Assembly: GCA_963585895.1 (NCBI GenBank) | Contig: OY757921.1 | Coordinates: forward strand, 82,393,232-82,457,231 | Direction: 5' to 3' | DNA from: Sepioteuthis lessoniana | Lineage: Eukaryota; Mollusca; Cephalopoda; Myopsida; Loliginidae | DNA length: 64,000 nt | Shown here: piece after piece, positions 1 through 10,845 of the stretch | Position numbering within the stretch: the first letter of the stretch is position 1 | Layout: the number at the start of each line of letters is the position of its first letter | Program-made: the position numbers and the translations under genes | The notes under the pieces: model-generated | The model's input: only the letters and a program-made list of their open reading frames with translations | Told to the model about the DNA's origin: nothing | Database searches by the model: none

Positions 1-23
1 CTCTCTCTCTCTCTCTCTCTCTC
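1..23. repeat. (CT)n microsatellite at window edge
   Basis: Pure CT dinucleotide run; it may continue beyond the left edge of the window. Confidence 0.95.
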
Positions 24-55
24 AGCCATCACATTTGGTAAGTTCTCTAGAAGGC

Positions 56-160
56 ATTTAGTGTCTGCATAGAGGTGATGAGTAAATTTTTGCTGGTTAG
101 CCAACCCTCTTGTGTCCATGTGCAGGAGTCCATAGAACATAACTTATGAGTTAATTTTTA
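56..160 (-). mobile_element. LINE tail fragment, minus strand
   Basis: The reverse complement matches the segment at 63518-63605 (GGACTCC, then TTGGCTAACCAGCAAAAA, then CAGACAC). That segment is the C-terminal end of a non-LTR retrotransposon ORF2. It is too decayed to be read as protein here. Confidence 0.6.
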
Positions 161-204
161 ACTCTCCAGTAGTGTTTTGAATAAATCCTGCAAACAGTGT
201 CCTA

Positions 205-285
205 CAAAAGAGCAGCTGTATGGCCACTTTACTCCCATCTTATAAACTATTCAAGTAAAAGAACATGTTATGCACAGCTGGACTA
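205..285 (+). mobile_element. LINE tail fragment, plus strand
   Basis: Contains GCAGCTGTATGGCCAC, then CCCATCTTATAAACTATTC, which matches the 5' part of the LINE tail at 63410-63485. It lies head-on to the minus-strand piece just upstream, so the original copy has been rearranged. Confidence 0.55.
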
Positions 286-362
286 AAAAAACTTTTTTCA
301 CATAATTTTATCTTTCTTTTAAGTCAGTTCAAGCCTTATATTCCCTGAACTTGTGGTTAGCA

Positions 363-364
<2 letters not shown>

Positions 365-396
<32 letters not shown>
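365..396. repeat. (TA)n microsatellite
   Basis: About 16 TA repeats, uninterrupted. Confidence 0.95.
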
Positions 397-398
<2 letters not shown>

Positions 399-451
399 TA
401 TTCATAGTATAGTAGTAACTGCCAAAGAAAATGAACACAGTGACCTTTTAG

Positions 452-660
452 AACCTGGTTGAGGCTGTTTGCATTTCAACAAATGCAAATACCCTGCAGG
501 CAACTATTCCCCCTTCACCTAAGAGTAAATAGTAGGGTAGACTTGGCATTTTAATCTTTGTATAGCAACCAGTCTAGGAGAAAGAAAACTCTGACTTCAA
601 ACCTGTTAAACTCAATTTAAAAATTGATCTTGTGTCACATCCTGCTTATCTGGAGGGTTA
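452..660 (+). mobile_element. SINE-A, headless copy
   Basis: Body and tail of SINE-A are present (AAATAGTAGGGTAGACT, CTAGGAGAAAG, TCACATCCTG), but the tRNA-like head is missing. Divergent from the better copy immediately downstream at 681, so it is an older insertion. Confidence 0.7.
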
Positions 661-680
661 TATATATATTTATGTGTGGA

Positions 681-970
681 GGTGCCCGTGGTGTAATGGT
701 TATCGTCGTAGGAAATGTACACGGCGACACGAGTTCAAATCCTGGACGAGACTGATTGCATTTCACATAGCACTAATACCCTTGGGAAAGGTATGAATCC
801 AATTATTCTCCCTCCAGCTATGGGCAAATAGTAGGGCAGACTAGGTTCTTCAGCCTTGGTGAGGCAACTAGTCTAGGACCTTCTCCTAGACTCTGAATTC
901 AAACCTGTTAAACTCCGCTTAAAAATTGACCTCGTATCATATCCTGCCCGAGCGGAGGGGTTGGTAAATA
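681..970 (+). mobile_element. SINE-A, full length
   Basis: tRNA-derived short interspersed element. The pol III A box reads TGGTGTAATGG (689-699) and the B box GAGTTCAAATCC (731-742), about 32 bp apart as in tRNA genes. The body carries CCCTTGGGAAAGGTATGAA and GCTATGGGCAAATAGTA. The tail ends GGGGTTGGTAAATA. A short palindrome, TCTAGGACCTTCTCCTAGA, replaces the usual CTAGGAGAAGG in the body. No coding capacity; mobilisation would depend on a partner LINE. Nearly identical in structure to the copy at 44863. Confidence 0.85.
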
Positions 971-1023
971 TGAATATATATATATATAAATATATATATA
1001 TGTACACACACACACACACACAT
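971..1023. repeat. (TA)n then (CA)n microsatellite
   Basis: An AT-rich stretch with TA runs is followed by about ten CA repeats. It directly abuts the 3' end of SINE-A, a common position for tail-derived microsatellites. Confidence 0.9.
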
Positions 1024-1172
1024 ACCAAGTACTTACAAAAATATTAATGAATTTGAAGTGTGTCTGGATTGAATATAATACAAACTTTTGCAAAGACTCT
1101 TTGTGAACCTACTTGTTAGTTTCCACCATTTTCTTTTAAAGTATTTCTTTGGAGGATTTTTCTTCTTCTTTT

Positions 1173-1228
1173 GGCATTAAATAATCCAGCATGTGTTGAC
1201 ATGGCATAAAACCAACCAACCATTATTA
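1173..1228 (+). mobile_element. SINE-B/T-type 3' tail fragment
   Basis: Contains TTTGGCATTAAATAATCC followed by GACATGGCATAAAACCAACC, the tail shared by SINE-B and the T element. No body is recognisable, so its parent cannot be assigned. Confidence 0.6.
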
Positions 1229-2039
1229 TTATTAATAAGTTGAAGATGTCTGGCATAGATGAAAGAGTGTTGTGGGAATATCAATAGATCTTGTTCCATC
1301 TTCTCTCTCCACTTACTATGATAGAAAAAAAAACAAAAAAAAACAACTTTCAGATTGATTTTGTATGTTTACCTGCCTATAAATGGATCTATTTCAAACA
1401 ACTGGCTTTCCAGGCTGAATTTAGCATTTGGGGATATTTATGAAATGGGAGATTGGGGCAAAGAAAACAAGATATTAACCATGATGTATAATGACCTAAG
1501 TTCACTCATAAAAACCAAATTGATTAAATTATAAAACCTATTTATTTGCCCCTCCATGAAATTCAAATCTGATGCAGTGTTGGTTATTCAATGTGGAGAA
1601 TTCATACCCTTATATCATACAGACTTATTTAATGCTGACCTTGTAAAAAGACCTTGGTTAACTTGGAAACATCAAGAAAAGCATTGTTCATTTACTTTGA
1701 GTGCAACGGAAGGGTGTTGTCTAAAAGAAGTTAGAGACACTTATTTTACTTGAAACCATATAATTGTGAGAAAATTATTCACATCAAATATTGGTATTAA
1801 ATAACCTGTAAGGGGTCAATATTCCAATAAATAGATAAACTGAAACAGATCAATATAATGGAAAAAAATACATTAACTGATAATATTAAAATTTAATACT
1901 CCAAGACTTATGGAAATTAGCTTTTAATACATGAATCTGCAAGTGAACCTAATGATTAAAATAATTTTTAACACACCTATACGAATCAATATAGCAGAGT
2001 TCAATATATAAGGAAATCTATATTTTGATTAAAGGTATG
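1229..2039. other. AT-rich stretch, nothing recognised
   Basis: Holds A-runs near 1327-1346. A 65-codon open frame at 1556-1753 has no recognisable domain and is within chance expectation for this composition. Confidence 0.6.
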
Positions 2040-2240
2040 TATTTACCCAACCCTTCCACTAAGAGCAGGATGTGACACAAGGTAAATTTCTAATTGGAAT
2101 AAAACTGATTTGAATTCAGGGTTTTCTTTTTAGCCTGATTGCCTAACCAAGGCTAAAAAACAGTCTGCCCTACTATTTACCTATAGCTGGGAGGTGGAGA
2201 AGAGTTGAAATTATGCCTTTCCCAAGGGTATTAGTGATGA
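2040..2240 (-). mobile_element. SINE-A, 5'-truncated
   Basis: Reverse complement of the SINE-A tail (AGGATGTGACACAAGG at the left) and body (GCCCTACTATTTACC, CCTTTCCCAAGGGTATTAG). The tRNA head is absent. Strongly diverged. Confidence 0.75.
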
Positions 2241-3518
2241 ATGTATATCAGTAATCTAAATCTTAACCTTCAATTATATTTCCTGAATACATCAGGATTC
2301 TCAAATGTATTAAAGTCCTTGTCAGAAATCTTATGAATAATATGATGATCAATTCAAGGATTAAAAAATAGATTTTCTTATTGCTCAGAATTTTTAAAAA
2401 ATCTATTCTTTTAAGTTTGTATTTCTGTCCAATAAAAATATTCTGTATTTATAATAGATGTCGGGTCTCTAACCTTTTAATTTAATTTTTTTTGTTTATC
2501 CTTCAAATATCTTTTTAAAAAGTGATAAAGTAGATAATTAATAGTATTTGAAGTAGCTTTCTTATTCAGCAATATTGGATCAAAACAACAAAATTACTAC
2601 ATAATAGCTCTACTCAAATATATATGAATGCAAAAGTATATATATATATATATATAAATAAATATATATGTGTGTGTATGTATATATTAATATGTGTTTG
2701 TGTAGAATGGACTGGTGTTTCTATATATGCACTGAGGTGTATTCATCTATACAATATTCATATATAATCTAATTTAGACCAATGTATATACATAAGTACC
2801 AAAATATTCCCAATACTGTAAAAAAATCTATAAAGCAGAAAAAGGTTTAGATTTACTGTAATTTCAATTTACATGTACACAAGTGGAGCCAAAATTTATC
2901 TAATATATTCTCAACTAACTGCAGGCTGTTTATAGATCTTCTTATTACAAAGTAGTTTTCAGTTAAGTAAAAACCCAAGATGAATTCTGGATAAAAAAGG
3001 AAAAAAAATTATCAGAAGCAGTAATATCATTTGGCTTTGAAAGAAGGGGCAAAAAAGAAATGTAAGGAAACGCATAAGTTTTGGTATACAAACAAAGAGT
3101 TTTGCTATCTTTTAGAAAGCGATATTTATCTCAAGTGATAGATGTTATTAAATGTGAATGGTAACTATGGAAGACTTTAAGTACCAAAAAGCTCAATTAG
3201 TTCTCCCTTTTAGAAATGAGGGAAAAGAAATTGGAAAATAACAATGAATTCAATTTTCCTTTATATTTTCTCAAAGACTAACCTTATAACATTGTAACAA
3301 GTTTTATGTTTGGACTGCACATTCATATTAGAAATGAATACATACTAAATGTTTATAACTAAAGATATGACATAAAATCACTTTACTTATATTCGCAAGC
3401 AGTTATCTAACGCCCCTACCAGAGTATTGGGATATGACACAAAGTTGGTTTAATATGGTGTGCCTCTCAGCAAGCAAACTCCACAGTAGGGGGTATAAAA
3501 ACAATTCTAAATAGCATA
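2241..3518. other. AT-rich stretch with one microsatellite
   Basis: Contains a (TA)n/(TG)n tract at 2637-2690. A SINE-A tail-like scrap (GATATGACACAAAG) lies near 3425. Otherwise nothing recognised. Confidence 0.55.
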
Positions 3519-3733
3519 TTTGAAACGTTTTGGCCGCTGTATCCTCTGGCCTTCCTCAGGTGTCCATTCTTTATCTGGGCATAGAAATGATTCAACCAGG
3601 GAAATATTTTTTAAAGTTTGATCAATAGTCAAACTTTAAAAAAATTTCCCTGGTTGAATCATTTCTATGCCCAGATAAACAAGTGACAACTGAGGAAAGC
3701 TGGAGGATACAGCAGCTGAAACATTGTGTTTCA
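3519..3733. mobile_element. Foldback element with two hammerhead-like cores
   Basis: A large imperfect palindrome. The left half (3519-3622) is the reverse complement of the right half (3630-3733), with only about 7 bases between them; the inner 50 bp pair almost perfectly (TTATCTGGGCATAGAAATG and its complement). Each outer arm carries CTGAGGA, a GC-rich stem, then (G/A)AAAC and GTTTC: minus strand 3527-3559 and plus strand 3690-3722. Downstream sequence to about 3770 resembles the SINE-E 3' region. Likely two retroelement ends joined tail to tail, or a palindromic non-autonomous element. Confidence 0.6.
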
Positions 3734-3819
3734 ACTTACCAAAATAAAGATGAAGACAACAGCATGAAAAATCACAACCAAAATAACACACATCAAGACT
3801 CACCTAAAAAATTCAGACA

Positions 3820-4081
3820 GATAAGAGCATTGGCATAATGATCAGAGTGTTTGCCAATGGCCTGAGAGACCTGGGTTCAAACCCAGGTTGAGTCATTCTA
3901 GACTAAAAAAAAGGGTACTTGATGCTACCATGCTTAACACTCAGCATCATAAGGTAAGGATCAAGGGTAAAGTGGAGCAATCCAGGGAAAGGAGTAGCGC
4001 CCTCCCCTAGACCTTGGTGTAGTAGCTATCGAAAAGGGAGCCTTCGGGTCATCCTCAACTACAGTCGCCAACTTTACTTTT
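3820..4081 (+). mobile_element. SINE-C
   Basis: tRNA-like head with A box TTGGCATAATGATCAGAG and B box GGGTTCAAACCC (3873-3884). The body carries TGCTTAACACTCAGCATC, GGAGCAATCCAGGGAAAGG and AAAAGGGAGCCTTCGGGTC, ending GCCAACTTTACTT. Nearly complete; seven copies of this family lie in the window. Confidence 0.85.
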
Positions 4082-4114
4082 ACTAAAATCACTGACATAT
4101 TTTGGAGGAGTTTT

Positions 4115-4370
4115 AATGATTTTAGCCATAAGAATCAGAATTGGTAACCAGAGTACAAATCTTAGACAGAACTGGCGGTTTTTCACTTTGCATAAATGCC
4201 TTTGTAAAAAAAGGCATGAATTTATCTCTTTCCCCTCCAGCATAAATAGTAGGATGAACTAAGTTCTTTAGTCTTGCTAAGGTAACCAGTTGGAATTCAA
4301 ACCAGCTGTACTCTGCATAAAAAGTGACCTTGTGTCACAAACTGCTCATGGCAGAGAGATTTGGTCATTA
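4115..4370 (+). mobile_element. SINE-A, degenerate
   Basis: Traces of the B box (GAGTACAAATC) and the SINE-A body (AAATAGTAGGATGAAC) and tail (GACCTTGTGTCACA) are visible. It abuts the SINE-C tail upstream. Confidence 0.7.
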
Positions 4371-5679
4371 TATACAGACTTTGCAAAGATAATTCTAAAG
4401 TTAAAAAGATATTAAGATAAACAAGACTGTCCTTGGCTCTTTGAGAAATCAAGAAAGGTGTTTCTGGCATGAAATACTGATTTTTTTTTTTTCAAAAGTT
4501 ACTTTTATCCTTTATATTTTAAAACTACCTAATAAGCAAGGTTTGGCTGTATGTGTATTCAATGTCTACTCTGCTATATCTTGGCCTTGATCTAGCATTT
4601 AAATCAATAAATCTTTGAAATAATAGCAAAACTCTACGAGCTAAATCTATTCTAAATGTAATTATGTTAAAAAGGCTTAAAATGCTGACTCTTTCTTAAC
4701 GTCAATTAAGCAACAGAATACAGCAAAGGATTTGTTGAATAGCTTTAGAAAGAATGTGGTCATCACAGAAGCTCTGTGAAAATCCCTTCTTTTTTCCAAA
4801 ATTTTGTTTATCAGAGACTATCGATCTTAAATAATGTAAAAAGGGAAGCAAAGCTTATTTCTTTGTTATCATAAATTGCAATAAAAAAAGAATATATTTT
4901 CGGAAATAATTAGTAGGAATATCTTCCTTCAAGTCTGTATATGATTAAAAAAAAGAAAAGAAAAAAAAAAGGTCATCTTGCAGATTTTCTTTTTTACAAT
5001 ATATTTACCTGCATCAAATCTAAACCAATACATTTTCCTTTACCTCTAAAAACAAACAACAACAACAAAAAAGACTATTATCAAATGATATTTTTATCTC
5101 AAAAGAAAAACAGAAGAGAATTTTAAGAAATAAGACTTTCATATCAGAAAATTTAATAAAACTAACGTGTTGCAAAAATCTAAACTCAAATTTCTTCCAA
5201 TTGATACAAATCAAATTCAATTTTTTCTTTATTTTCTCTCTCTCTCTCACTCTCTCATCAATGGCTACTAAAGAATTCAGATGCCAATTTCTGATAGTAA
5301 ACCCACTTACACACAATCATTCAGTTACCTCAAAGATTTTAATCAGATTAACATCTTTAGTTTTATTATCACAATAATTTTCTATTATTGTACAAATAAA
5401 AATATTGTGGAAATAGGTCCTTCCATCCAATAAATCATATTGAACAGTATGTTCATTTTTTCAAAAATATGAGGTTTATTCATTGGAGATGTATTTAATG
5501 CTTATGTAGCAATTATAGTTTTTTTTGTTTTTGTTGTTTTTTTATAGGGCCAGGATGCTCAAACCTCCTCATTTCTCAATCAGGCTTAGAGATTTCCAAA
5601 GTATAGTTTTTTTTTCCATACCTAAGTTGGACTGACTTACAGAGATAAAGGAATACAACTACCCAATAAATAAAGGGAG
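4371..5679. other. AT-rich stretch, no element recognised
   Basis: Contains A-rich runs at 4946-4972 and a (CT)n tract at 5236-5256. Open frames here are low complexity. The end (5560-5680) may include decayed SINE-A sequence. Confidence 0.5.
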
Positions 5680-5755
5680 AAGTGAATTCATGCCTTTTGC
5701 AAGAGAATGAGTGCTAAATGAATATTAGCAGCCATGACCAAAATTCAAATGCAGT
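5680..5755 (-). mobile_element. SINE-A fragment
   Basis: GAATTCATGCCTTTTGCAAG and GCAGCCATGACCAAAATTC match the complement of the SINE-A centre and B-box region. Confidence 0.5.
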
Positions 5756-5763
5756 TCACTCAT

Positions 5764-5880
5764 TCTGAAGCTCTGAGGAGTGTGCGGTCACACTTTTGTT
5801 GCCATTATTCCCAGGGCCACTCTGAACTTGAATGGTTGAACCTGTTAGAGTCACATTTATGGGTTAAATAGATCTATTTG
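5764..5880 (+). mobile_element. T element body fragment
   Basis: GAAGCTCTGAGGAGTG, GCCATTATTCCCAGG and ACCTGTTAGAGTC match the body of the T element seen at 50108-50303. Confidence 0.6.
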
Positions 5881-5908
5881 AAAGTTATTAACATTAAGAA
5901 TAACTGTT

Positions 5909-6130
5909 TGGTCTAGTTTCTTAGTTTAATGGCATATCAACCCTTGGGGGTAATTTAATGCCAAAGCCTTGGGAAAGAACAATAGTGGTACAGTTTAATC
6001 AATATCTAGGAGGATAAGAGGGGTTCATACCTTTCCCAAGTAGACATATTAGCTCATCAGGAGTTCAAACTTGCTTACTCTGATGTTGCAGTCCAGCACA
6101 TTAACCACTATGCCACAGAGAGTCCTCCTC
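5909..6130 (-). mobile_element. SINE-B
   Basis: The reverse-strand tail (AATGGCATATCAACC), centre (GGTTCATACCTTTCCCAAG), B-box region (GAGTTCAAACTT) and tRNA head (TTAACCACTATGCCAC) are present. Divergent and lightly deleted in the centre. Confidence 0.75.
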
Positions 6131-6235
6131 CCATACAATTGTGAGCAAATTATTTATATTAGATAGGAATACTTGAAACCATGTATATGCAAATTATTAG
6201 TATAAAGCAAAGTTACATGAAGCTATAACTGTTTA
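6131..6235 (+). mobile_element. T element tandem-unit fragment
   Basis: Contains GATAGGAATACTTGAAACCA, the complement of the tandem unit of the T element near 53441-53540 (AAATGGTTACAAGTATTCC). It probably continues the 5764 copy, which SINE-B at 5909 interrupts. Confidence 0.5.
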
Positions 6236-6317
6236 CTAAAGATTAATATCATTAATTATTTGAAACTCAGTTCACTAATTCTATTTCTCTTGTTATTAAG
6301 CACTATGCCACTTTGCA

Positions 6318-6560
6318 GGGGGTGTCCTCGTAGTGTAATGGTTAAAGCGATGGACTGTAGAATCATAGTAAGCGAGTTCGAACTCTAGTCGCGCTATTAC
6401 GTTTACTTTTGTGCAAATACACTTGGGAAAGGTATGAACCCCCTTATCCTCCCAGCTATGGGTTAAATAGTCACACTACTGTTCTTCTAGGAGAATGTCT
6501 TTGGCATTAAATAACCTACAAAGGTTGATATGCCATTAAACAAAGAAACCAACCAACCAA
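6318..6560 (+). mobile_element. SINE-B, full length with target-site duplication
   Basis: Complete element with A box TAGTGTAATGG (6331-6341) and B box GAGTTCGAACTC (6374-6385). The centre carries CACTTGGGAAAGGTATGAA and GCTATGGGTTAAATAGT. The tail carries GGCATTAAATAACC and ends (AACC)n. Perfect 10-bp target-site duplications, CCACTTTGCA, flank it at 6308-6317 and 6561-6570. This fixes the ends and shows retrotransposition of this unit. Confidence 0.92.
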
Positions 6561-6689
6561 CCACTTTGCATCTCAAATATCCCAATCCTATCTTATAAAC
6601 CTTTTTCTCAGCCCATACAGGACTCAGACCTGTAAAACTTGAAGAGTAATAGACCTTATCTTGGGTGGCCCATGCTGTATTGGTAGTGG

Positions 6690-6910
6690 ATTTGAATTCA
6701 AAGTTTTCCTTTTATACTGGTGACTCTTGTAAGACAAGAGAGCCCAATCTGCCCAATTATTTATCCATAACTGTGATAAGAAGTGACAGATTCTTATCTC
6801 CACAAAAGCCATCATCACAAAGTGAAATGCAAAGAGCCTTGTCAGGAATTTGAACCCTGTTTGTTATTTCCATTTTCCTCAGTGAAAACCACAATGCCAA
6901 CTGTGCCTCC
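6690..6910 (-). mobile_element. SINE-A, degenerate
   Basis: Complement of the SINE-A body (CAAAGTTTTCC, TGCCCAATTATTTATCC) and B-box region (AGGAATTTGAACCCTG). The tail is missing on the left side. Confidence 0.65.
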
Positions 6911-7256
6911 AACTTAAATATACTTAAGATTAAATTCGTTCAGTATTGAAAAATACCACAAAAGACTCGATGAAGACCCCAACATTTACAGATAATGTTA
7001 TCTATAATCTGTCTTGCTTGACGGTCCGATTTTCCTTCTGAACATAATCCAAATGCCATGCATTCAACAACTGTCATCACTTAGAAGCAAAGAAAGATTG
7101 TGTGGAAGCTTAGCTATCAGGCAAAGATACATACACATTGATGGAAACTAACAGCACAGAATAGGAGTACAAGTTTAAGATAGAAAACATAGCAAGGAGA
7201 GTTACTGTATCCCACTGACTCTTTGAGGAGTATAGGGCTGCAGCTACACATTGTCT
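6911..7256. other. Nothing recognised
   Basis: Moderately AT-rich sequence between two SINE-A copies; no long open frame and no repeat match within the window. Confidence 0.5.
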
Positions 7257-7260
7257 ATCT

Positions 7261-7541
7261 TATTTACCAACCCCCTCTGCTCGGGCAGGATATGACACAA
7301 GGTCAATTTTTAAGCGAATTTTAACAGGTTTCAATTCAGAGTTTTCCTTCTCCTAGACTAGTTGCCTCGCCAAGGCTGAAGAAATCAGTCAGTCCTACTA
7401 TTTACCCATAGCTGGAGGGAGAGTAATTGGATTCATACCTTTCCCAAGGGTATTAGTGCTATGTGAAATGCAATCAGTCTTGTTCAGGATTTGAACTCAA
7501 GTCATCATGTCCATTTCCTATGACGATAACCATTACACCAT
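7261..7541 (-). mobile_element. SINE-A, nearly full length
   Basis: The reverse strand shows the tail (ACCAACCCCCTCTGCTCGGG), body (CTACTATTTACCCATAGC, ACCTTTCCCAAGGGTATTAG), B box (GGATTTGAACTC) and head (GATAACCATTACACCATG). The head is cut a few bases short. Confidence 0.82.
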
Positions 7542-7574
7542 GTCTATAATGGTGTACTGCAGTTTCAATACCAA

Positions 7575-7830
7575 GTCGGTTTTTGGTTTGTTTTCTTTCT
7601 TTAATAGTGTAAACTTTTCTTTCTTTAATAGTGTAAACTTTCATGGATTATTTAATGCCAAAGCCATCCTTGTAGAAGAACAGCTGTGATACTATCTAAC
7701 CTTTAGTGAGAGAGATAAGGGGTTCAGATACCCTTCCCAAGGGTATTAGTCCAAAAGTGAACGTAATAGCAACACTGGAGTTTAAACTCATTTATTTCAG
7801 GGTCTTAGTTTAACTCTTTAGCTATTATGT
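7575..7830 (-). mobile_element. SINE-B with internal 24-bp duplication
   Basis: The complement of SINE-B is recognisable (TTATTTAATGCCAAAGCC, CCCTTCCCAAGGGTATTAG). The motif CTTTCTTTAATAGTGTAAAC occurs twice in tandem near 7595-7640, replacing the usual single TTTCTTTGTTTAATGGC tail segment. Confidence 0.7.
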
Positions 7831-7879
7831 TCAAATATGTTTTTATGAAGAAGTGCTGCAAATACTATGCCATCCAGTT

Positions 7880-8102
7880 CTGAATTGATAGATTTCCTTC
7901 TTCTAGACTAGTTGCCTTACAATGGCTAAATAGCCCAGTCAACCCTCGTAGTTATCTATTGCTTGAGGAAAAAGAGAAGGATTCATGCCTTTCTCAAGAA
8001 TATTAGCACAAAATGAAATGCAAATAGCTTTGACCAGGATTTGAACTCTGTTTTTTTTAACCTATTTCTTATGAAAATAACAGTTAAATCACCTGTCCCT
8101 CC
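7880..8102 (-). mobile_element. SINE-A, degenerate
   Basis: Complement of the SINE-A body (CTTCTTCTAGACTAGTTGCC, TTCATGCCTTTCTCAAG) and B box (GGATTTGAACTCTG). The 3' tail is lost. Confidence 0.7.
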
Positions 8103-8195
8103 GTAGTAAGGAAAGTAGTGAAAAGTTACTTGAAATATTTCAAGTAAGGTTTGCTTACAGTAATATTATGTAAAAATTAAAATTGAAAAAAAAGA

Positions 8196-8672
8196 AATTT
8201 ACCTTAAATTTTAGCATACAAGTTGACTTTTTAAACTGAAAAAATCTTTACAAAAACAAAGGATCAGTTTATATGGCAGGGTTAAAATCTAAGCCTTTAC
8301 CAAAGAGTAGTCAACCAGAGAAACATTACTCCCAACAATCAATATATACTACTTAACGTAACTCCAGCTGATTGCCACAAACATTTCCAACTTAAACTCA
8401 TGTTTGGTGAACATATTTTAACAAATTAACAAAAAGAGAAACATAAAATGATAAAACTTTGACAGATATTATTATATCAATGCTATATCACAAGCCATTT
8501 CCAACAGCTGATGCATTGACAGTAAACACTGAGTGGAACATCACGGAAAACAACTGTATGTTGGGGGAAGGTCAACCAGTACAGCAGGTCTAGGTCTAAC
8601 CCAAAATTTTGAGCTAAAAATCTTAAGGTTGACTTACATGTTACGTCAACTTATATGTTGCAATTTACAGTA
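8196..8672. mobile_element. Foldback element G, interrupted copy
   Basis: The left arm near 8196-8330 (ACAAGTTGACTTTTTAAAC, CAGGGTTAAAATCTAAGCC) and the right arm near 8570-8672 (AAGGTTGACTTACATG, TATGTTGCAATTTACAGTA) match the arms of the compact copy at 26712-26928 in inverted orientation. The centre is unrelated sequence. No transposase seen; probably a non-autonomous DNA element. Confidence 0.45.
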
Positions 8673-8850
8673 ATGGAAAAAGATGTAATTTTGTATTTTA
8701 TAATAAAACAAAGAAAAAATCTCCTTTTCTCGTGTCATTATTTTATCATGTTTAATTCCAAATGTTCTTATGCACATGTACACTAACAGAAAATAAAACT
8801 GCTGCACTCTAAATATGTTTTTGAATTTACTCAAGATAAAAATTTACCAC

Positions 8851-10230
8851 TAATATAGCTGAACTGCAATAAATGATCACATATACAGATCAAAACATTC
8901 ACAGGTCCTAAAATAAGGGCTGGATCAACAATACAGCTAATATAGCTGGATTGCAGTAAATGATCTCATATATAGATCAAAACATTCACAGGTCCTAAAA
9001 TAAGGGCTGGATCAACAATACAGCTAATATAGCTGGATTGCAATAAATGGTCACATATATAGATCAAAATATTCACAGGTTCTAAAATAAGGGCTGGATC
9101 AACAATACAGCTAATATAGCTGAACTGCAATAAATGATCACATATACAGATCAATACATTCACAGGTTCTAAAATAAGGGCTGGATCAACAATACAGCTA
9201 ATATAGCTGAACTGCAATAAATGGTCACATATACAGATCTATACATTCACAGGTTCTAAAATAAGGGCTGGATCAACAATACAGCTAATATAGCTGGATT
9301 GCAGTAAATGATCACATATATAGATCAAATCATTCACAGGTTCTAAAATAAGGGCTGGATCAACAATGCAGCTAATATAGCTGGATTGCAGTAAATGATC
9401 ACATATACAGATCAATACATTAACAGGTTCTAAAATAAGGGCTGGATCAACAATACAGCTAATATAGCTGGATTGCAATAAATGATCAGATACATAGATC
9501 GAAACATTCACAGGTTCTAAAATAAGGGCTGGATCAACAATACAGCTAATATAGCTGGATTGCAGTAAATTATCTAATATATAGATCAAAACATTCACGG
9601 GTCCTAAAATAAGGGCTGGATCAACAATACAGCTAATATAGCTGGATTGCAATAAATGATCACATATATAGATCAAAACATTCATAGGTCCTAAAATAAG
9701 GGCTGGATCAACAATACAGCTAATATAGCTGGATTGCAATAAATGATCACATATATAGATCAAAACATTCACAGGTCCTAAAATAAAGGCTGGATCAACA
9801 ATACAGCTAATATAGCTGGATTGCAATAAATGATCACATATATAGATCAAAACATTCACAGGTCCTAAAATAAGGGCTGGATCAATAATACAGCTAATAT
9901 AGCTGGATTGCAATAAATGATCACATATATAGATCAAAACATTCACAGGTTCTAAAATAAAGACTGGATCAACAATACAGTTAATATAGCTGGATTGCAG
10001 TAAATGATCACATATATAGATCAAAACATTCACAGGTCCTAAAATAAGGGCTGGATCAACAATATAGTTAATATAGCTGGATTGCAGTAAATGATCACAT
10101 ATATAGATCAATAAGTGCACAGGTTCAAAATAAGGGCTGGATCAATAATATAGTTAGTACAGCTGGATTGCTGTTAATGATCACATATATAAATCAATGT
10201 ATGCGCAGCTTCCAAAATAAGGGCTGTTTC
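8851..10230. repeat. 87-bp minisatellite, about 16 units
   Basis: Units beginning TAATATAGCT recur exactly every 87 bp at 8851, 8938, 9025, 9112 and so on to 10069; the last step is 86 bp (10155). The last unit is strongly diverged. Each unit contains two dyads, AGCTAATATAGCT and TGATC-N9-GATCA. Because 87 is divisible by three and one minus-strand frame has no stop, a 29-residue repeat stays open for about 290 codons. This looks like a by-product of the unit length, since there is no upstream exon or start context and every unit repeats the same residues. Type: tandem satellite of unknown role. Confidence 0.93.
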
Positions 10231-10845
10231 AATAGAACACAGACTCTTTCATGCACACACTGTATCCAGCTAAAATCAGCATTATCCTTCAGGGTTTTAA
10301 GAATTCATTTTCCATCAGTATATACTTGTGTATCATCCAATCACACGCATCATGTAACTGCTCAAATTTGATCTCCAAAAGATGATTTCATCCCATGTAT
10401 CATGCAAGTTCTATGTTCAATTGGCTAGGCTAAGGCTCATATGTTTATGGAAATATTTTCTCTTCAACTTCCAAGGTTTTCCATAATTTTTGAATGGTTG
10501 TAAGGAAAATACTAAGGCATTATATACACAGCAGATAAGATACTAGTACATAGACCACCTATTGGGAAAAAAGTAAATTACTGATAGTTAAGCTAAGCAG
10601 CGGCAGCTAACAAACTAGGGTCATGAAAGGTAATTTGTTAACACTAACCTAATTGCAATACTTCGTTATTACTATCCTAATTAGAAATGACTTTTTAAAA
10701 CTTTCAAAAGTTGTCTTACAGTTGTCAGCTTATTGACAGTGTAGACCTAGCACTGGCTAATTATTTACAAACTCAACTGTTGTGCAACCCCCGAATATGA
10801 GGCTAAAATTTAGGTCTCAGAAAGTTGTATGATATACGAGTATAA
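10231..10845. other. Nothing recognised
   Basis: Single-copy-looking AT-rich DNA following the minisatellite; no supported gene. Confidence 0.5.

Noticed and set aside
681..760. Genuine tRNA gene
   Set aside because: The A and B boxes belong to a repeated SINE head; there is no complete cloverleaf, and the sequence continues into the SINE body.
9239..10120. 293-codon minus-strand open frame as a repeat protein gene
   Set aside because: It lies wholly inside the 87-bp minisatellite and exists because the unit length is a multiple of three with a stop-free frame. No start context, flanking exon or domain.
8851..10230. CRISPR array
   Set aside because: Units are contiguous 87-mers with no unique spacers, and the DNA is eukaryotic.
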